64,000 bases of DNA, from the NCBI GenBank assembly GCA_963777625.1, contig CAVZRO010000006.1:186001-250000 (forward strand). Reading direction: 5' to 3'. This DNA comes from DATDIC01 sp963777625 (GTDB lineage Bacteria; Pseudomonadota; Alphaproteobacteria; Acetobacterales; Acetobacteraceae). Position numbers and translations under genes: made by a program. The notes beneath the pieces are model-generated. The model made no database searches. It had not been told where the DNA came from and saw only the letters and a list, made by a program, of their open reading frames with translations. The first letter of the stretch is position 1; every line of letters starts with the position of its first letter. This document shows positions 6,921 through 15,643 of the stretch, piece after piece.

Positions 6921-9611
6921 ATGACAGCGATCGGACAGGACAGCCTCAACACCCGCCGCACGCTGACGGTGGAAGGCAAGCAGTACGAGTATTTCTCACT
7001 GTCGGAGGCTGCACGGCAGCTCGGCGACATCGCCCGCCTGCCGGTCAGCCTTAAAGTGCTGCTGGAAAACGTGCTGCGGTTCGAGAATGGCGGCAGCTAC
7101 AAGGTGGACGACGCGAAAGCGATCGCCGGCTGGCTGGCTAACGCGCATTCGGAGAAAGAGGTACCGTTTCGCCCGGCCCGGATCCTGATGCAGGACTTCA
7201 CCGGCGTGCCGGCGGTGGTCGATCTGGCCGCCATGCGCGACGGCATCACACGGCTCGGCGGCAGCCCGGACAAAGTGAACCCGCTGATCCCGGTCGATCT
7301 GGTGATCGACCACTCGGTGATGGTCGATGTGTTCGCCCGCCCCGACGCGCTGCAGAAGAACGTCGATATCGAGTTCGAGCGCAACGGCGAGCGCTACCGG
7401 TTCCTGCGCTGGGGGCAGGAGGCGTTCAACGATTTCCGCGTGGTGCCGCCCGGAACCGGCATCTGCCACCAGGTCAATCTGGAATATCTCGGTCAATGCG
7501 TGTGGACCGCGACCGACAAGGGCACGACATTCGTCTATCCCGACACGCTCTACGGCACTGACAGCCACACCACCATGGTGAACGGGCTCGGCATCCTGGG
7601 CTGGGGGGTCGGCGGGATCGAGGCAGAGGCGGCCATGCTCGGCCAGCCGATCGCCATGCTGATCCCGGACGTGATCGGCTTCCGGCTGACCGGCAAGCTG
7701 CCTGAAGGCGCCACCGCCACCGACCTGGTCCTCACCGTCACGCAGATGCTGCGGCGCAAGGGTGTGGTCGGCAAGTTCGTCGAATTCTATGGACCCGGGC
7801 TGGACGAGCTGCCGGTGGCAGACCGCGCCACGATCGGCAACATGGCGCCCGAATATGGCGCCACCTGCGGGTTCTTTCCGGTGGACAAGGTGTCGCTGGA
7901 CTATCTTCGTCTGACGGCGCGCGATCCGCATCGGATCGCGCTGGTGGAAGCGTACACCAAGGCCCAGGGTTTGTTCCGCGAGAGCGGCAACCCCGACCCG
8001 GTGTTCACCGACACGTTGGAGCTCGACCTCTCCACCGTGCAGCCCAGCGTGGCAGGGCCGAAACGCCCGCAGGACCGCGTCAACCTGAAAGACGCCGCCA
8101 GCGCGTTCAAGGCCGAGCTCACCAAGAGCCTGGGGGTACCTGCTAATGACGTGGGTATTTCCGCCAAGGTGGAAGGCAAGAACTATTCGCTGACCCATGG
8201 CGACGTGGTGATCGCCGCCATCACCTCCTGCACCAATACGTCCAACCCATCGGTGCTGGTCGCGGCCGGCCTGGTGGCCCGCAAGGCTCGTGCGAAAGGG
8301 CTGACCCCGAAGCCCTGGGTGAAGACCTCGCTCGCCCCCGGTTCGCAGGTGGTCACCGAGTATCTGGAAAAGTCGGGGTTGCAGCAGGACCTGGATGCGA
8401 TCGGGTTCAACCTGGTCGGTTACGGCTGTACCACCTGCATCGGCAATTCTGGCCCGCTGGAGGAGCCGATCGCGGACGCGATCGAGGACAACAACCTGGT
8501 CGCGGTCGCCGTGCTGTCCGGCAACCGCAATTTCGAGGGCCGCGTGCACCCGAACGTGCGCGCCAACTATCTGGCCTCGCCCCCGCTGGTGGTGGCCTAC
8601 GCGCTGCTTGGCAAGATGACCGAGGACATCACCACGGCACCGCTTGGCACCGGCAAGGATGGCAAGCCCGTCTATCTGCGCGATGTCTGGCCTAGCAACA
8701 AGGAGATTGCCGATATTGTCCGCGCCGACGTATCGCGCGATCAGTTCGCCAGGCGCTACGCAGAAGTGTTCAAAGGCCCGAAACAGTGGCAGGCCGTGCA
8801 GGTCGAGCCGACCGAGACCTACCGCTGGTCGGACGGATCAACCTACGTGAAAAACCCGCCCTATTTCGAAGGCATCACCATGGAGCCGCCGCCGGTCGGC
8901 GACATCGCCGGCGCGCGTGTCCTTGCTGTGCTGGGGGATTCAATTACCACCGACCATATCAGTCCGGCCGGCTCCATCCGCAAAACCTCGCCGGCCGGTG
9001 AATATCTGCTGGAACGGCAGGTGCTGCAGAAGGATTTCAACAGCTACGGCTCCCGGCGCGGCAACCATGATGTGATGATGCGCGGCACATTCGCCAATAT
9101 CCGTATCCGCAACGAGATGGTTTCCGGGGTCGAAGGCGGCTACACGAAGCACATCCCCTCCGGGGAGCAGTTGTCCATCTATGACGCCGCCATGCGCTAC
9201 AAGCAGGAAGGCGTGCCGCTGGTGGTGTTTGGCGGCAAGGAATACGGCACCGGCTCGTCCCGCGACTGGGCGGCGAAGGGCACGCTGCTGCTCGGCATCA
9301 AGGCCGTGATCGTAGAAAGTTTCGAGCGCATCCACCGCTCCAACCTGGTCGGCATGGGTGTGCTGCCACTGGTGTTCCAGGAAGGTATGGACCGCAAGCG
9401 CCTCGGCATCACCGGCGAGGAGCTGATTGACGTTACCGGGCTCGACGAGCTGCACCCGCGCATGGAGCTGTCACTGGTCGTTCACCGCCCGAACGGCAAG
9501 TCGGATACCCTGCCGGTCATCTGTCGGATCGATACCGCGGACGAGGTCAACTATTATCGCCACGGCGGCATCCTGCATTACGTGCTGCGTGGGATGGCCC
9601 GCGCGGCGTAG
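6921..9611 (+). CDS. acnA: Aconitate hydratase A
   Basis: The 896-residue aconitase of the AcnA/IRP1 type interconverts citrate and isocitrate in the TCA cycle. The three [4Fe-4S] ligands are Cys437 (TSCTNTSNPSVL) and Cys503 and Cys506 (GYGCTTCIGNSG), the same positions as in IRP1-type enzymes. The C-terminal swivel domain holds GKEYGTGSSRDWAAKG. It is full length and cytoplasmic. A GC-rich hairpin after the stop (9651-9675) probably terminates the transcript. Confidence 0.97.
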   Translation: MTAIGQDSLNTRRTLTVEGKQYEYFSLSEAARQLGDIARLPVSLKVLLENVLRFENGGSYKVDDAKAIAGWLANAHSEKEVPFRPARILMQDFTGVPAVVDLAAMRDGITRLGGSPDKVNPLIPVDLVIDHSVMVDVFARPDALQKNVDIEFERNGERYRFLRWGQEAFNDFRVVPPGTGICHQVNLEYLGQCVWTATDKGTTFVYPDTLYGTDSHTTMVNGLGILGWGVGGIEAEAAMLGQPIAMLIPDVIGFRLTGKLPEGATATDLVLTVTQMLRRKGVVGKFVEFYGPGLDELPVADRATIGNMAPEYGATCGFFPVDKVSLDYLRLTARDPHRIALVEAYTKAQGLFRESGNPDPVFTDTLELDLSTVQPSVAGPKRPQDRVNLKDAASAFKAELTKSLGVPANDVGISAKVEGKNYSLTHGDVVIAAITSCTNTSNPSVLVAAGLVARKARAKGLTPKPWVKTSLAPGSQVVTEYLEKSGLQQDLDAIGFNLVGYGCTTCIGNSGPLEEPIADAIEDNNLVAVAVLSGNRNFEGRVHPNVRANYLASPPLVVAYALLGKMTEDITTAPLGTGKDGKPVYLRDVWPSNKEIADIVRADVSRDQFARRYAEVFKGPKQWQAVQVEPTETYRWSDGSTYVKNPPYFEGITMEPPPVGDIAGARVLAVLGDSITTDHISPAGSIRKTSPAGEYLLERQVLQKDFNSYGSRRGNHDVMMRGTFANIRIRNEMVSGVEGGYTKHIPSGEQLSIYDAAMRYKQEGVPLVVFGGKEYGTGSSRDWAAKGTLLLGIKAVIVESFERIHRSNLVGMGVLPLVFQEGMDRKRLGITGEELIDVTGLDELHPRMELSLVVHRPNGKSDTLPVICRIDTADEVNYYRHGGILHYVLRGMARAA

Positions 9612-9624
9612 GAGACCCCAGACT

Positions 9625-9656
9625 GGCCAGAACAACGCCCGGCCAGAACAACGCCC
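9625..9656 (+). repeat. Exact 16-bp tandem duplication
   Basis: The unit GGCCAGAACAACGCCC occurs twice without a gap (9625-9640, 9641-9656) just after acnA. The second copy supplies the left arm of the terminator hairpin, so the duplication offers an alternative left arm. Confidence 0.9.
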
Positions 9657-9675
9657 GGCCGAAAGCCGGGCGTTT
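9651..9675 (+). terminator. acnA rho-independent-type terminator
   Basis: The perfect 9-bp stem ACGCCCGGC / GCCGGGCGT (9651-9659 and 9665-9673) has a 5-nt CGAAA loop and ends in TTT. It is placed 40 nt after the acnA stop. The U-tract is short. Confidence 0.75.
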
Positions 9676-9686
9676 CCTGGCCCGCT

Positions 9687-9818
9687 TTAGCCTACGCGGG
9701 ACGTGCTGGTAACCGAGCTATGGTGACCGCCATTGCCGCCGCCGCCATCCTCGGCAAATGCACCCTGGCTGACCGACAGTGCCAGCACCGCGAGCAGCGC
9801 GAACAGAATCGTCCTCAT
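9687..9818 (-). CDS. Small secreted peptide (43 residues)
   Basis: The minus-strand frame starts at ATG 9818 with a strong AAGGAGG ribosome site 8 nt upstream. It encodes a classic signal peptide (MRTILFALLAVLALSVSQG, then AFA) with a likely cleavage after Ala-Phe-Ala. The mature peptide is about 21 residues, Gly/Ser/Thr-rich (EDGGGGNGGHHSS...) with adjacent His residues. It is convergent with acnA, with the acnA terminator just past its 3' end. The combination of start site, signal and cleavage site makes coding likely. No family is recognised. The Gly/His tail could bind metal, but that is speculation. Confidence 0.65.
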   Translation of the reverse strand: MRTILFALLAVLALSVSQGAFAEDGGGGNGGHHSSVTSTSRVG

Positions 9819-10137
9819 CTGGCTTGCCTCCTTACATGCACAAAACGTTGCCGTCGTAACGAAATGCCTCTCATCGCCGGCAACTCATGCATCTGGGACA
9901 TCGCCTGAAATTGGCAGACCCGTGCGTGGAATGCCTGCCTTGCGCATTATGCTCCGCCTGCGGTCACATGTTACCTGATTGATAACGAGTGTTACGTGGC
10001 GTCACGCTGGCCATAGCAATGCTGCCTACGCTGCGCCTCGATTACCGGGTTCGGAACTGCCGTAGTAGCGACGCCCAGACCTCGGTGCCGGGCGCGCCGG
10101 TTACGATTTGCAATCCACCCATTGCTGGCCACCACAA
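9819..10137. other. 319-bp intergenic region
   Basis: This lies between the secreted peptide gene and the end of the carboxylase gene. The part nearest 9819 should carry the peptide's promoter. It is more AT-rich near 9940-10020 (around GTTACCTGATTGATAAC). No further gene or strong hairpin was found. Confidence 0.5.
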
Positions 10138-12147
10138 TCACGTCTGCGTGGCGTCGGGTTCTGTGAATCGGATCAGCACCTGGCCTTCCTCGACCGCATC
10201 GCCAGGACGGCAGGTGACCTCGCTGACGACGGCGTCGGCTGGGGCGCTGAGCCGGAACACCGTTTTCATCGCTTCCAGCACGACCAGAACTTCACCGCGC
10301 CGGACGGCCTGCCCAGCCAGCGTATGCACCGCGGTAACCTGCCCGGGGATCGGCGCCAGAAGTCCGCCGCCCGCTATATCCGCCAATTCCGCCGTTGCCA
10401 CCGTATCCGGCAGAGCCAGTCGCCATGTTGCGTCGCCCCAGCGGATCACCACCTCGTTGCCGACCTGCGCCGCGGGCACGTTATGTCGTACGCTGTCCAG
10501 CTCCACCGCCAGGAGCCCGTCGGTTCCGTGCGAGGCTGCGCCTATCAGCACACGATCCCCGACAACAAGGCGCCAACTCGCCCCCGACCGGCCCAGCCTT
10601 ACCGGATAGTCTGTCGCATCGGCCACGAACGTAAGGCTCCGCTCTGGGGCAGCGTTCAGCCACCACCCGTCGCGCACATGCCATGGCGAATGCGGGTCCG
10701 CACTCTCGGCGGCTTCCTTGGCGGCGGCGTCCTGTTCGCCCAGCAGGACGCTCAGTGCCGCGGTCGCCAGCACTTCGGCTGGTGGCGCCCCCGCAGGCCC
10801 GAGCAGCTCTTGGGCATGCCGAGCGATGAAGCCGGTATCGACCCCTCCTGCCGCGAACACGGGATGTGCGGCGATTCGCCCGAGCAGATCGAGATTGCTT
10901 GCCACTCCGGCGATGAATGATTCACGCAGCGCCATCCGCAGCTTGCGGATTGCCTCCTGCCGCGTGGCGCCATGGCAGATCAGCTTGGCGATCATCGCGT
11001 CATAATGTATCGACACGCGGTCACCTTGCCGTACGCCTGTGTCAACACGCACGCCGTCCTGTTCTGTCGGCAGGCGCAACGCGGCCAGCTCGCCGATGGA
11101 GGGAGCAAAGTCGCGCGTTGTGTCCTCGGCGTAGAGGCGCGCCTCCACGGCGTGGCCGTTGAGACCGATCGCCTCCTGCGGAATGGGAATGGGCTCGCCG
11201 GCCGCGATGCGCAACTGCCATTCGACCAGGTCGAAGCCGGTGACCATCTCTGTCACAGGATGTTCCACCTGTAACCTTGTATTCATCTCCAGGAACCAGA
11301 ACGCGTCTGTGTCCGCGACGAACTCCACTGTGCCGGCTCCCTGGTAGCCAGCCGCCTTTGCCGCTGTCACCGCAGCCGAGCCCATGGCGGCGCGACGCGC
11401 CGAATCCAGCCCGGGCGCAGGCGCTTCCTCGATCACCTTCTGATGTCGCCGCTGGGTCGAACAGTCGCGCTCGAACAGATGCACCGCGTTGCCGTGCTGG
11501 TCGGCGAACACCTGTACCTCGATATGGCGCGGGCATGGCAGGTAACGCTCGACCAGCACGCGGTCGTCGCCGAAGGCGGAGGCCGCCTCTTGCCGGGCAG
11601 CAGCCAGTGCCGGGGCAAACGCCGATGCATCCGAAACCACCCGCATTCCGCGCCCGCCGCCCCCGGCGACCGCCTTGATCACCACCGGAAAGCCAATGCG
11701 GCGCGCCTCCGCCGCGAGTTGTTCGGGATCCTGATCGTCGCCATGATATCCCGGCAGTATCGGTACACCCGATGCCGCCATAAGGCGCTTGGCTGCGGAT
11801 TTTGATCCCAGCGCGCGCATCGCGGAGGCCGGTGGCCCGACGAAGATCAGCCCGGCGGCGACGCACGCCTCCGCGAACGCCGGGTTTTCCGACAAAAACC
11901 CGTATCCCGGATGCACCGAATCCGCGCCGCTGCGACGGGCCGCGTCGATAATTCGAGGACTGTTCAGGTAGCTGTCGCGTGCCGGCGCCGCGCCGATTGC
12001 CACCGCTTCGTCAGCCATCTGAACGTGCAGCGCACCGGCATCGGCCTCCGAATACACCGCAACCGTGCGAACGCCCATGCGTCGGGCGGTCCGCACGATG
12101 CGACACGCGATTTCTCCACGGTTGGCGATCAGCAATGTACGGACCAT
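10138..12147 (-). CDS. Biotin-dependent acyl-CoA carboxylase alpha subunit (MccA/AccA3-like)
   Basis: The 669-residue protein has a biotin carboxylase domain first (LLIANRGEIACRIVRTA; VHPGYGFLSENPAFA; ATP-grasp loop KAVAGGGGRGMR; catalytic MNTRLQVEHPVTEM). A linker follows, then a C-terminal biotinyl domain with EAMKT, its lysine about 40 residues from the end. It carboxylates biotin for a partner carboxyltransferase, most like methylcrotonyl- or related acyl-CoA carboxylases. I start it at ATG 12147; the codon at 12156 is only TTG. No carboxyltransferase beta gene is adjacent, so the substrate is not settled by context. It is last in a minus-strand cluster. Confidence 0.88.
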   Translation of the reverse strand: MVRTLLIANRGEIACRIVRTARRMGVRTVAVYSEADAGALHVQMADEAVAIGAAPARDSYLNSPRIIDAARRSGADSVHPGYGFLSENPAFAEACVAAGLIFVGPPASAMRALGSKSAAKRLMAASGVPILPGYHGDDQDPEQLAAEARRIGFPVVIKAVAGGGGRGMRVVSDASAFAPALAAARQEAASAFGDDRVLVERYLPCPRHIEVQVFADQHGNAVHLFERDCSTQRRHQKVIEEAPAPGLDSARRAAMGSAAVTAAKAAGYQGAGTVEFVADTDAFWFLEMNTRLQVEHPVTEMVTGFDLVEWQLRIAAGEPIPIPQEAIGLNGHAVEARLYAEDTTRDFAPSIGELAALRLPTEQDGVRVDTGVRQGDRVSIHYDAMIAKLICHGATRQEAIRKLRMALRESFIAGVASNLDLLGRIAAHPVFAAGGVDTGFIARHAQELLGPAGAPPAEVLATAALSVLLGEQDAAAKEAAESADPHSPWHVRDGWWLNAAPERSLTFVADATDYPVRLGRSGASWRLVVGDRVLIGAASHGTDGLLAVELDSVRHNVPAAQVGNEVVIRWGDATWRLALPDTVATAELADIAGGGLLAPIPGQVTAVHTLAGQAVRRGEVLVVLEAMKTVFRLSAPADAVVSEVTCRPGDAVEEGQVLIRFTEPDATQT

Positions 12148-12219
12148 CAGCCCCAACCCGATGCCCTCCCGCGGCAGTCGTACATGCCGAAAATCGACCG
12201 ATATGGAGCCGTTACGAGA

Positions 12220-13230
12220 TCACACCGGCGTGCCGAGATGGAACAGGCAATCCCCGCGTGCAGTGCGCCCGGGAATGCGCTTGCACAGCACCACGCCATC
12301 GCGCTGGAATCGCACCTCAGCGGGGGGCGCCCACGGTGTTTCGGGGAAATGGATGCGCCCGGCCATCTGGCCGCCCCGGACGCTCTCGCCCAGCTCCGCG
12401 GTCGGCTCGAACACGCCTGGTTCCGGTGTGTACGTGTAATAATCCTGCCCGCCAACCTCGAAATACCGCGTCGGCTGCTCGGGTTCGAGACGCTCCGTTT
12501 TCGGCAGGATTTCAAGATGCACCAGTAAATTGCGCAACCCACGCTCCGCGATGCGCAGCGCGGCCGGCGTCACCGTGCCCGAACCGCCGAGTTCGGTCCC
12601 CATCGCCACCACGCCGTGCCGGTCGGCCCCGCCGCCGGCCGTGGCAGCGCCGCCCGGGCCTGATTCGGTCATATACGCGGTGGGTGCCCCGAACGCCCCC
12701 AAAGCTGCCATTTGCCGCTCGCGTCGTTCCGAATCGCGGCTGCGGCCGATCAGTGCCGATGGCAGGTACATCAGCGACGACCCGCCCGAATGAAGATCGC
12801 ACAGCAGGTCGGCACGAGGGATCAGCTCATTCTCGATATACCACGCTATCTGCTGCGTCACGGTGCCGTCCGGATCACCCGGGAATACGCGGTTGAGATT
12901 GAGGTCATCGACCGGGGACACCCGCCGCCCGGCCATCGCCGCCGGGAAGTTTGCCGCCGGCAGCAGGATCACCCGACCGCTGACCCGCTCCGGCGACAAG
13001 TGCTTGGCCAGGTTGCAGATCGCCACCTGTCCTTCGTACTCGTCGCCGTGATTCCCCGACATGAACAGCGCGGTCGGCCCAGGTCCGTTGCGGATCACGA
13101 CGATCGGAATCGGAATGAAACCGTAGGCCGAGGCATGCGTGGAATGGAACAGGCGGAGGAACCCTTGCTGTTTTCCGTCGGCGTCGAAATCGACCTCGGG
13201 AATGATGCGGGTTCGGCGTGGCTCGGTCAT
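12220..13230 (-). CDS. Succinylglutamate desuccinylase/aspartoacylase-family deacylase (DoeB-like)
   Basis: The 336-residue zinc-dependent amidohydrolase is of the M14-like AstE/AspA type. GNHGDEYEG (zinc His and Glu) lies near residue 58, a second zinc His is in DLHSGG, and a catalytic Glu is in MGTELGGSG. The start at ATG 13230 has GGAGG 8 nt upstream. The family includes N-acetyl-diaminobutyrate deacetylase (DoeB) of ectoine degradation. A class III aminotransferase two genes upstream would fit that route, but no ectoine hydrolase is present, so this remains a hypothesis. Confidence 0.8.
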   Translation of the reverse strand: MTEPRRTRIIPEVDFDADGKQQGFLRLFHSTHASAYGFIPIPIVVIRNGPGPTALFMSGNHGDEYEGQVAICNLAKHLSPERVSGRVILLPAANFPAAMAGRRVSPVDDLNLNRVFPGDPDGTVTQQIAWYIENELIPRADLLCDLHSGGSSLMYLPSALIGRSRDSERRERQMAALGAFGAPTAYMTESGPGGAATAGGGADRHGVVAMGTELGGSGTVTPAALRIAERGLRNLLVHLEILPKTERLEPEQPTRYFEVGGQDYYTYTPEPGVFEPTAELGESVRGGQMAGRIHFPETPWAPPAEVRFQRDGVVLCKRIPGRTARGDCLFHLGTPV

Positions 13231-13296
13231 CGGGGCGTCCTCCGGTTGCGGCGCAGACGCGCCGGTCGCGAGCAAAGCATCGCGGAGGACGAATGG

Positions 13297-13719
13297 CTAT
13301 GGTAGCGCGGCGTGCCGCGCCCGCACGCCGCGTTCGATCGCGGCGGCAACCAGCGGGTCCAGATGCAGCTCTCCCTGCACGAACTCCAGCATCTGCAACG
13401 ATTCCTGACCGGTCACGTCATCCGCCGCCACCACCTCGCACGCCAGGGCGTATGCCGTCTCCCGCAGTTGGGGATCCAGCGCGGCGCGGATCAGCCGGCC
13501 GGCGTGACGCAAGCCGTCTTCCTCGTTCAGCAGCTTCACCGCCGCGTCCGTCGCCTCGGCAAGCTGTTCGGTGGAAAAGTCGCGGAATGCCGGCAAGGTC
13601 TGCACCTGCGCGGACATCACGCCGATCTCGCGATCCGACATGCCGCCATCGGCCGCGGCTACCAGCACCATGGTACAGATCAGCGCCTCGGCCGGTTCGA
13701 GTTCGGTCAGCGCAGGCAT
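13297..13719 (-). CDS. TerB-family (tellurite resistance-like) protein
   Basis: The 140-residue all-helical TerB domain protein contains EALICTMVLVAAADGGMSD, the usual Asp-Gly-Met repeat of the fold, and a second half beginning ETAYALACEVVAADD. TerB-like proteins are often metal- or stress-associated, and the function is usually undefined. ATG 13719 with GGAGA 8 nt upstream is preferred over a start 17 codons earlier. It sits between the aminotransferase and deacylase genes on the same strand with short gaps, so co-transcription is likely. Confidence 0.82.
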   Translation of the reverse strand: MPALTELEPAEALICTMVLVAAADGGMSDREIGVMSAQVQTLPAFRDFSTEQLAEATDAAVKLLNEEDGLRHAGRLIRAALDPQLRETAYALACEVVAADDVTGQESLQMLEFVQGELHLDPLVAAAIERGVRARHAALP

Positions 13720-13822
13720 GTTGCGGTCTCCATGTCGGAACTCGCACCCTGCGAGGATGACCGGCTCCATTCAAGCGGGGAAGCCGGGGCTGGCAAAAAG
13801 TTGCGCAACCCCGGCCGGACGC

Positions 13823-15223
13823 TCAGACCAGCGCGATCCGTTCCCTGCGAAGCTGGACTGTCAGTTCATCCAGCGCCTTGCCGATCCGGTCCAGCATCTC
13901 GTCGATCTCGGCCGTTGTGATGACCAGCGGCGGACTGAAGCACAGCATCTCGCCCGGCACGGTACGGCCGATGACGCCGTTCTGCTCGATCAGCTTCACC
14001 CAGCGGGCACCGACCTTCGCTTTGGGATCGAAATTCTGATGCTTCTCTTTGTCGGCGACCAGTTCCACCGCGGCGATCAGCCCCACACCGCGTACCTCAC
14101 CCACCAGCGGGTGGTCGGCAAATCTGCGGTGCAACTCCTTCTGCATGTGGGCGCCGACCTCGCGGACATGACTGCCGATGTCCGTCTCGTCGTAGATTTT
14201 CAGCGTCTCGATCGCCACGGCCGCCGGCACCGGATGACCAGAATAGGTGAAGCCGTGCCCGAATGTACCGATCGCGTTGCTTTCCTTGGCGATCGCCTCG
14301 AACACCCGGTCGTTCACCATAACGGCGCTGATCGGCAGATAGGATGACGACAGCGCCTTGGCGCAGGTGAGTATGTCGGGCTTGATGTTCATCGTCTGGC
14401 TGCCCCAGTAGTTGCCGGTGCGCCAGAATCCGCAGATTACCTCGTCCGCCACGAACAGGACGTCATATTTGCGGCAGACCGCCTGGATCTTTTCGTAATA
14501 GCCGCGTGGCGGGACCAGGACGCCGCCGGCACCCATGACCGGCTCGGCGAACATCGCGGCCACCGTCTCAGGGTCTTCCGCCAGGATCAGTTGTTCCAGC
14601 TCATCGGCGCAGCGCGTGGCGAACGCCTCTTCGGATTCGCCGGGCTGGGCGAAATGGTAGTAATGCGGCGCGCCTGTGTGGATGAAGCCCGGCAGCGGCA
14701 GGTCGAAGCTGCGGTGGTTATGCGGGATCCCGGTCAGCGACGCCGAGGCGATGGTGATGCCGTGATATCCCTTGTTGCGCCCGATGATCTTCTTCTTCCT
14801 GGTGCGGCCCAGCGCATTATTGAAGTACCAGATCATCTTGATCGCGCTGTCGTTCGCCTCTGAACCCGAGTTGGCGAAGAACACCTTGCTCATCGGCACC
14901 GGGGCGCGCTGGATCAGCATTTCCGCCAGGTCGATGCAGGGCTCGTGCGACTTCGCGGTGAAGGCGTGATAGAAGGGCAGCTTACGCATCTGCGTCGCCG
15001 CCGCCTGCACCAGCCGCTCATTGTCGAATCCCAGCGAGGCGCACCACAGCCCGGCAACGGATTCGATATATTCCTTCCCGGTGTCGTCCCACACACGCAC
15101 GCCCTTGCCGCGCGTGATCACCACGGGTCCCGTCTCCTGATGGGTCTTCAGGTCGGTATACGGGTGCAGCACATTGGCGATATCGCGGGCGGCCGCGGAA
15201 TTGGCGCCAAAAGGCGGGCTCAT
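13823..15223 (-). CDS. Class III aminotransferase (omega-amino acid/diamine:pyruvate type)
   Basis: The 466-residue PLP enzyme of aminotransferase class III resembles omega-amino acid or putrescine:pyruvate transaminases. It shows the phosphate-binding NSGSEANDSAIKM, GYHGITIASASLTG, the PLP Asp in FVADEVICGFWRTG and the Schiff-base Lys in TCAKALSSSYLP. ATG 15223 has AGGAGA 7 nt upstream. Predicted substrates are omega-amino groups of diamines or beta-amino acids with pyruvate as acceptor. A diaminobutyrate role is possible given the DoeB-like gene in the same cluster. Confidence 0.88.
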   Translation of the reverse strand: MSPPFGANSAAARDIANVLHPYTDLKTHQETGPVVITRGKGVRVWDDTGKEYIESVAGLWCASLGFDNERLVQAAATQMRKLPFYHAFTAKSHEPCIDLAEMLIQRAPVPMSKVFFANSGSEANDSAIKMIWYFNNALGRTRKKKIIGRNKGYHGITIASASLTGIPHNHRSFDLPLPGFIHTGAPHYYHFAQPGESEEAFATRCADELEQLILAEDPETVAAMFAEPVMGAGGVLVPPRGYYEKIQAVCRKYDVLFVADEVICGFWRTGNYWGSQTMNIKPDILTCAKALSSSYLPISAVMVNDRVFEAIAKESNAIGTFGHGFTYSGHPVPAAVAIETLKIYDETDIGSHVREVGAHMQKELHRRFADHPLVGEVRGVGLIAAVELVADKEKHQNFDPKAKVGARWVKLIEQNGVIGRTVPGEMLCFSPPLVITTAEIDEMLDRIGKALDELTVQLRRERIALV

Positions 15224-15276
15224 GATGTGTTCTCCTGGATGGTCGGGGAGCAGTGTAGAACGGAACTGCTCCGCGG

Positions 15277-15609
15277 TCAGCCCCCCGGGCCACCCCCCGG
15301 GCCACGGTTAACTGATACGCCGTCCGGTTTTGCAGCTTCCAGTGCGGTCACGCGAGCTTCCAATCCGTCCAGTCGCGCCAGCGCATCGGACAGCCGCGAC
15401 TCGGCTGCCTCCTGGCCGGCCCGTGCATTGGCAGCGAGTTGCTCCAGTGCCTCGATCTCGTCGCGCCGGACAAGCTCCAGGTGCCGGATTGCGTCATCCA
15501 GGCGGGCGCGAATGATCGCCTCGATCTCTTCCCGGACCCCGACCAGGGCCGACAGTGCGCCACCGGCCACACCGGCAAGGTCATCAAAGAATTTCGGCCG
15601 GTCCGCCAT
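15277..15609 (-). CDS. ubiK: Ubiquinone biosynthesis accessory factor UbiK
   Basis: The 110-residue protein opens with a short amphipathic helix, followed by VGVREEIEAIIRARLDDAI and a long coiled coil (about residues 60-95, RLSDALARLDGLEARVTALE). This is the UbiK/BMFP family that helps the Ubi complex with lipid intermediates. The C-terminus ends GPGGGPGG, encoded by a 12-13-bp tandem repeat (15281-15305). It is divergent from hldD, with 34 bp between the start codons. Confidence 0.85.
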   Translation of the reverse strand: MADRPKFFDDLAGVAGGALSALVGVREEIEAIIRARLDDAIRHLELVRRDEIEALEQLAANARAGQEAAESRLSDALARLDGLEARVTALEAAKPDGVSVNRGPGGGPGG

Positions 15610-15643
15610 GTTGCCCCCGTCGGTTGTCCGTATAAGCGCCACT

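Noticed and set aside
6996..8549. 517-codon minus-strand frame inside acnA
   Set aside because: Antisense shadow of acnA caused by high GC at third positions.
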